Positions 62,131 through 64,000 of a stretch of 64,000 nucleotides of DNA are shown here, piece after piece. The position numbers and the translations under genes are program-made. The DNA comes from Sciscionella marina DSM 45152 (GTDB lineage Bacteria; Actinomycetota; Actinomycetes; Mycobacteriales; Pseudonocardiaceae). The number at the start of each line of letters is the position of its first letter. Within the stretch, counting starts at the first letter, position 1. The notes below the pieces were generated by a model. That model ran no database searches. It had not been told where the DNA came from and was given only the letters and a program-made list of their open reading frames with translations. The stretch covers positions 1-64,000 of the forward strand of contig NZ_KB905384.1 of assembly GCF_000379465.1 (NCBI RefSeq), given 5' to 3'.

Positions 62131-64000
62131 TCCATTGGCGATTGCACGTGGGTATCCGGTGTGATGTTCTGCCTGGCGTATGCGAAGAAGGAATCCAGCG
62201 TCGTCCCGTAAAATTGGCGCATGGTGTCCAAAACTCCCATTTCGGCCCAGGCGTCGCTGAGTTGGCTGATGAGAGTAGCGAAACTAGTGCCGCCGTTCGG
62301 GTCAAGGAAGGCACCGTCGGCGAGATGAAGAACGGCGGACGTGCCACCGCGGCGGGCGCGTCCGATGAGTTGGATGGCACCGTTGACGATCTCCGCGACC
62401 ACGGCGAGTTTGACCTCGTGGGGTTGTGCTTGGAAGTACGGCGGTCGTTTGATGATGTTCTCGAAGTAGGTTCCCGCCGTGTCGCGCCGATTGGCGAGCA
62501 CATCGAGAGGATCGCTCGTGGGCCCGGGATGGTCGATCAGGGCCTTGGCTTGAAGCTGGGCGACCATCTCGGCGGGTTCATCGATCAGCGGGATCGGGCG
62601 GACGAGCAGCCATACCGAGCCCAGCGCTGATCGGTCGTCCTCGCCGATGATGTTGACTCCGCGCTGCACGCGTGCCAGAGGGGCGACGAGAATGTCCGCC
62701 TTGTCGACAGCGGGGAATTCCTCCAGTTGGTCTGCGGGGATTTCCAACCACTGCCCGGCATCAGTGACGATCTGTCCGTCTGGGTCATAGGGCGCGTCCC
62801 GACGAGGCCGCACGGCTAAGCAGATGCGGTGTGCGGGAACACCGGCGATTGCCAGGCCCTCGGCAACGTGTCGCGCACCCTCATAGGAGGTCGTGGCGAG
62901 CAGGATGCGTGCCCGGTTGGGATCGTTGTCACGGAGCCGACGTAATTCGGCGTCGAGTTCGCGGTTCCACAGGAGACGGGCAAGTAGTTGGGCAGCTTCC
63001 CGGCGGGCGGCGCCGTCAAGGCCTGAGATCTTCACCAGCGAGGCATCGCCGCGGGTGATAGGAGCGGGCTTGATTGTGACCGTTCCGGGGTTGTCGTCGC
63101 TGATCCACCACCGAGGCAGGGTGTGGACATGGTGGTGGGGTGCGAGTGGGAAGTAGGAGGTCGCCGAGAGTCCGAGGACGATGCGGCGGGTCTTAGCTAG
63201 GGCCAATGCGGTGGTGTCGCCGAGACTGAGTGTGTGGACGTGCGGGTCGCCACCGAACGCCGCGGTGGTCAGTCGGGTGGGTTCGTTACCGGTCTCGTCG
63301 TGGTGTTCGGTGAAGGCGAAGACGAGTCGCCCCAGTGGCCCGGTGGGAGTCACTCGCCATTTGCCGTAGTTGCCCAATGCATCGGCGATCGCCTCGGTGG
63401 ATTCGACACCGACGGCAACGAGTTGCTGCGTGTTGGCCATGAGGCGGTGCAGCGACGTTCGGAGCTGTTCGAGAATCGCCCGACGGAGGATACGGTTGAT
63501 CACTGTGGGACGGGTGGTGGCATCGATGTGTTCGAGCAGGTGATCCAGTTCGGCTCGGGCGCGATCGACGGCCGCGCCGCCGCCAGCATTCGTGGTCGCC
63601 TCGTGGATTAGCGGCCGGATCTGCTCGAATACGGGTGGTTCGTCGGGAAGTGTGTCAGCCTCGCCGGGGAACAACGACTGGAACATGTTCATCTGTTCGG
63701 CTGATACCGGCGTGTCTTTCTCGAGGTCGAACAAGCGGGCCGTTAACCAGGCATCCCACCGGCGAGGCACAACCCAGTGTCGGGCTGGCCCACGACGCGG
63801 GCGGCGTGCCGGCCGGGTTCGTGGAAGCCGGTCGTAGGCCAGGTGACTAACGTAGTTCTCAGCGAGGAAACGGATGTGGAACAACGCCGCCCGGACGCTG
63901 GCATCGACCTCGTCACGCACCCGCCCAAAAGCTCGCTTGAACTCCTCGTCGAACAAGCGCAATGGGGTTTCGGCGTTACCGGCGTGGTCGAGAACCAGGC
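62127..64000 (-). CDS. pPIWI-RE associated DinG-like helicase (5' end outside window)
   Basis: The frame is open to the right window edge and reads '...LVLDHAGNAETPLRLFD' before the first listed codons, so the start is outside. About 620 C-terminal residues of an SF2 helicase are visible: motif III 'VLGLSATSYFPLAPHHHVHT', motif IV area 'RARILLATTSYEGARHVAEG', motif V 'LAPLARVQRGVNIIGEDDRS' and motif VI 'IQLIGRARRGGTSAVLHLAD'. This is the DinG-type helicase that accompanies pPIWI-RE. Its stop overlaps the PIWI gene start, so both are made together. The third partner, a REase-fold nuclease, is not in the window and would be expected just beyond its right edge. Confidence 0.88.
   Translation of the reverse strand, partial: LVLDHAGNAETPLRLFDEEFKRAFGRVRDEVDASVRAALFHIRFLAENYVSHLAYDRLPRTRPARRPRRGPARHWVVPRRWDAWLTARLFDLEKDTPVSAEQMNMFQSLFPGEADTLPDEPPVFEQIRPLIHEATTNAGGGAAVDRARAELDHLLEHIDATTRPTVINRILRRAILEQLRTSLHRLMANTQQLVAVGVESTEAIADALGNYGKWRVTPTGPLGRLVFAFTEHHDETGNEPTRLTTAAFGGDPHVHTLSLGDTTALALAKTRRIVLGLSATSYFPLAPHHHVHTLPRWWISDDNPGTVTIKPAPITRGDASLVKISGLDGAARREAAQLLARLLWNRELDAELRRLRDNDPNRARILLATTSYEGARHVAEGLAIAGVPAHRICLAVRPRRDAPYDPDGQIVTDAGQWLEIPADQLEEFPAVDKADILVAPLARVQRGVNIIGEDDRSALGSVWLLVRPIPLIDEPAEMVAQLQAKALIDHPGPTSDPLDVLANRRDTAGTYFENIIKRPPYFQAQPHEVKLAVVAEIVNGAIQLIGRARRGGTSAVLHLADGAFLDPNGGTSFATLISQLSDAWAEMGVLDTMRQFYGTTLDSFFAYARQNITPDTHVQSPME

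Overview
The window looks like accessory DNA from a high-GC actinomycete. A Pseudonocardiales genome of the Amycolatopsis or Saccharopolyspora kind is my guess from protein style, from many ATGA/GTGA gene overlaps and from several apparent leaderless starts. No rRNA, tRNA or CRISPR array was seen. The sequence is a patchwork of catabolic operons separated by decayed insertion sequences, and it ends in a defence island.

Region by region. (1) 1-2.5 kb: broken ISL3 and IS256 transposases. (2) 2.7-12.3 kb: a cluster with an acyl-CoA synthetase, two crotonase-fold proteins, a small zinc-ribbon protein and an intact HyuA/HyuB (acetone/acetophenone-carboxylase-like) pair, with a TetR regulator convergent to it. 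Directly upstream of the synthetase lie the first ~65 codons of a second hyuA joined to the last ~40 codons of a second hyuB, the collapsed remains of another pair. (3) 12.5-17.9 kb: nested mobile DNA. A frameshifted IS110 transposase lies next to the 3' half of a group II intron with recognisable domains V and VI. The intron reverse transcriptase is split exactly in its catalytic YADD motif by a 2,654-bp recombinase-in-trio (RIT) element. That element has ~97-bp inverted repeats, a 6-bp target duplication and a shortened RitA. Two IS30 transposase tails fused head to head follow. (4) 18.2-23.3 kb: an S9 peptidase resembling lasso-peptide isopeptidases, a truncated FAD monooxygenase, and a divergent TetR/GMC oxidoreductase pair. 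(5) 23.3-25.8 kb: a degenerate Tn3 transposase fused to an IS3 orfA fragment.

(6) 25.9-32.2 kb: a GntR regulator divergent from a tightly coupled operon (NitT/TauT-type ABC transporter, M20 amidohydrolase, VOC protein, luciferase-like flavin oxidoreductase), which looks like uptake and breakdown of a small amide or N-acyl compound. (7) 32.6-36.3 kb: three overlapping genes for a cholesterol-oxidase-like GMC protein, a thioester-reductase-like SDR and a secreted chaplin-like protein. (8) 36.8-40.3 kb: a FUSC-type exporter with unusual C-terminal Ig-like domains, sharing a 37-bp spacer with a divergent, apparently leaderless marR. (9) 41.5-49.2 kb: a DszA-like monooxygenase, a dipeptide-type ABC transporter and a DszC-like flavoprotein in one overlapping operon, probably for a sulfur- or nitrogen-containing compound.

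(10) 50.2-64 kb: an IS3 fragment and two small unknown genes, then a complete Wadjet type I operon (jetABCD, anti-plasmid) on the + strand. It is convergent with a pPIWI-RE module on the - strand (PIWI/RNase H protein plus DinG-like helicase, the helicase running off the window). Two systems thought to act on plasmids or mobile DNA therefore sit side by side. All functions are read from sequence motifs by eye; no database search was run.
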